Shown here piece by piece: positions 62,051 through 64,000 of a stretch of 64,000 nt of DNA. The notes under the pieces were generated by a model. That model was given only the letters and a program-made list of their open reading frames with translations, was not told where the DNA came from and did no database searches. The stretch spans positions 56,329 through 120,328 of the forward strand of contig NW_025955091.1 in assembly GCF_022376445.1 (NCBI RefSeq), written 5' to 3'. This DNA comes from Fomitopsis serialis. Taxonomy: Eukaryota; Basidiomycota; Agaricomycetes; Polyporales; Fomitopsidaceae. A program made the position numbers and the translations under genes. The stretch's first letter is position 1. Each line of letters opens with the position of its first letter.

Positions 62051-64000
62051 TGTACACTACGTCGAGTAAACCGTGAATATATCTTGATTACTGCACTTTG
62101 TTAGCGATGAACGCGGACCCGAGGAAAATGAACATACCGCGTTTTACGGTAATGACCGGGCTACGGGACGAGAATGGTTAGTACTCGCATGTGAAGACGG
62201 CTCGGTTGTCTCGCCTTGCAATGCAGACCGCAGTGGCCAAGTAACGGGTTGAGCGAGTGTTCCGTAGCAACGTGAATACTACACCTGGAATAGCAGAGAT
62301 GTACAAGTCACATTATAGCCAATGCTCCGAGACGCGTACTAATGCTTACCAGCGGACTGTTGCGTTGAGCGCGTCACCTCGACGCAAAACCGAGAGCCTG
62401 TGAGAAATATTAATAGTCAGCTGATGTCATAGCTAGCATTCAAACCGGACGTAATGTCCCTGTGATGCTTACCGGGATGTATTGACAGTGGACCCGAAGT
62501 GACACTGTAACTTGAAGCAAATCAGTAAACGAGAAGCTATGTGTTGCATGGGCTTACCGGACATCTGACGTGCGCACTCGCTACAAAAATGGGACCGCTT
62601 GACCGGTCGTCAAGCTCAAGCTGGATGCTGGAGAGGAGAGGAAGAGAGCGACGGCGGGATGCTGTTCCGGCACCAACAGGCCCTGCTATTATACGGATTC
62701 TCGCCAGCCGACAGCTTACGTGCGATGGTCCGTGCGCTGGCCGCGGACATCACATCACGTAGCCGTGATATATCCGCGCGGGCCCTGATGCCCGCAACTC
62801 ATCCGTCTTAGCGTCGCTTCGCATTTCCCGCTGACTTGGTGCAATTGCGATGGCGAGCTGCCGGTCGAACATTCTCCGGTCGCTCTATGGCAACGAAGAT
62901 GCGCTGACTGATGGTATACGTACAAGCGCTATCATAGGCGCTGTTCCGGCGTTTCATGCAGACATCGCCGTCACTGCGAAGATACCTTTTGCGTTTGCAT
63001 GAACATCCGCACAACGAACCCGGAGTGCCTTTGGATTGCCTGCAGGGAGGCAATCCTGTCATTCACATACATGAGTATTTTCAGTCACTGCATCACGTGT
63101 CAACGAGTGGGGAGCATCGAGAGCACCAGGGTGCACCAGGCATGGAGGACGGAGAAACAGGATCGAGGACGAGGATGGAATAGACGCCCAGCGCTGTAGT
63201 CGAGTATCCTCGTGTTCAGAGATCGATCTGGCGATCTCACGCCCATCTGCGCCATTCCCTGCACCCGGACGCTGCTTGCACCGTCTCGCAGCTTCGTCGA
63301 CCGTCCTGTCATGTCGAAAACAATGCCTCTACACTACCTATGCGATCCCAGGTGCGCTCCCAATGTCTGCATGTCCGGAACGCGCGACGGAGCTGAAGCG
63401 CGCTGCATTGCCCGATTAGGTATTGCTCAACTGACTGTTCGAGCGATGTACCGACTCGCCGAGCGATCCGTGATTCAAATTTCTACCGTGCACGCTGACA
63501 TGATCAATATTCGTGCTTCGTACTCTCGTCGCATCGAGTCTGATCTGCCAGTCCGAGCTCGATGTGCCATTTTCTTACTGACTAGTAGTGGTTTGACATT
63601 GTTCAATACGGAAAACGGAATGGTCGCGAAACCTGTCTAGGCAAAGTATGGATGGCTTGGAATTGTACAGTACATTACAAGAATGGTGGTCTATACAGCA
63701 GAATGGATACCTACTTACAGTGCAGTGTAGGGCCTTGTCTCCCCAAGGGTATGAGCTAGTTTCGGGGGCCCCGGAATTAGCTGACAGCCTTGGGCAGACA
63801 AAGCCCCGCTTGTCAGGGTGCCGGCGCCCGAGCGGAGATCACTCCGGTTGTGGCCGGAAATTGGAGTTCGCGTATTTTGAATTTCAGTCAACCCTGTGAG
63901 ATTGATGAGATGGTGAGTATGCATTGTCTCACAGTCCGATTTTTTTGGAATCTCTACTTGAGGAACTGTGTGCTGAGGAGCTGCATGATGCAGTACTGAG
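62051..64000. other. Gene-poor end of window
   Basis: Composition returns to normal. The + strand frame at 63212-63640 (142 codons) and smaller frames at 62.54-62.81 and 63.65-63.90 kb show no motif, intron pattern or family likeness. No transposon ends or RNA genes were seen. The last 100 bases could belong to a gene outside the window. Confidence 0.35.

Noticed and set aside
63715..63924. Possible LTR-like end near the window edge
   Set aside because: No matching second copy, no target-site duplication and no primer-binding site can be shown within the window.

Overview
The window looks like nuclear DNA of a basidiomycete, most likely a wood-decay agaricomycete (Polyporales-like). The evidence is GC-rich genes on both strands, very short (about 50-65 nt) GT-AG introns in nearly every gene, a fungal three-cupredoxin laccase, two FunK1-type kinases, a DUF6534-type seven-helix membrane protein, two CmcJ/GA4-desaturase-like proteins, a HAM1-like protein and an intron-rich polyubiquitin gene. 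I found no CRISPR array, rRNA, tRNA or intact transposon.

Layout. 0.3-1.7 kb: HAD-like hydrolase (+). 2.8-3.6 kb: GT49-like glycosyltransferase fragment (+), tail-to-tail with a Rad26/ATRIP-like checkpoint protein (-, 7.4 to 3.6 kb). 12.4-8.0 kb: UPF2 of nonsense-mediated decay (-). 13.8-15.4 kb: coiled-coil protein with EG-x-x-x-G repeats (+). 16.6-17.8 kb: amidohydrolase-like protein (+). 20.9-19.5 kb: very-long-chain 3-ketoacyl-CoA reductase IFA38 (-). 22.6-24.8 kb: laccase (+). 27.3-30.0 kb: HAM1-like (+). 30.4-32.1 kb: Rai1/DXO (+). 33.0-35.3 kb: FunK1 kinase 1 (+). 36.4-35.5 kb: CmcJ-like 1 (-). 37.2-38.9 kb: six-unit polyubiquitin (+). 41.1-43.0 kb: DUF6534-like (+). 44.0-45.0 kb: NFKBIL1-like J-type C-terminus (+). 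45.7-47.1 kb: mitochondrial carrier (+). 47.9-51.6 kb: Ser/Pro-rich disordered protein (+). 52.7-51.8 kb: CmcJ-like 2 (-). 53.7-55.9 kb: FunK1 kinase 2 (+). 58.9-56.4 kb: acid sphingomyelinase-like phosphodiesterase (-). The last 5 kb is gene-poor and includes a GC- and CpG-rich block at 59.2-62.0 kb.

The genes do not form one pathway; this is an ordinary mixed fungal gene neighbourhood. Two RNA quality-control genes (UPF2, Rai1) and two secreted degradative enzymes (laccase, sphingomyelinase) are present. A FunK1 gene lies next to a CmcJ-like gene at two places about 17 kb apart.

The most striking general feature is that many otherwise well-conserved genes need one- or two-base frame corrections, mostly apparent losses in short G or C runs. 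Either the assembly carries residual deletion errors or many of these genes are decaying. I favour the first. I found no clear novel system. The best leads are the indel pattern, the repeated intron at codon 70 of the ubiquitin units, the paired FunK1/CmcJ duplicates, the decapeptide repeat at 48.2 kb and the compositional block at 59-62 kb.
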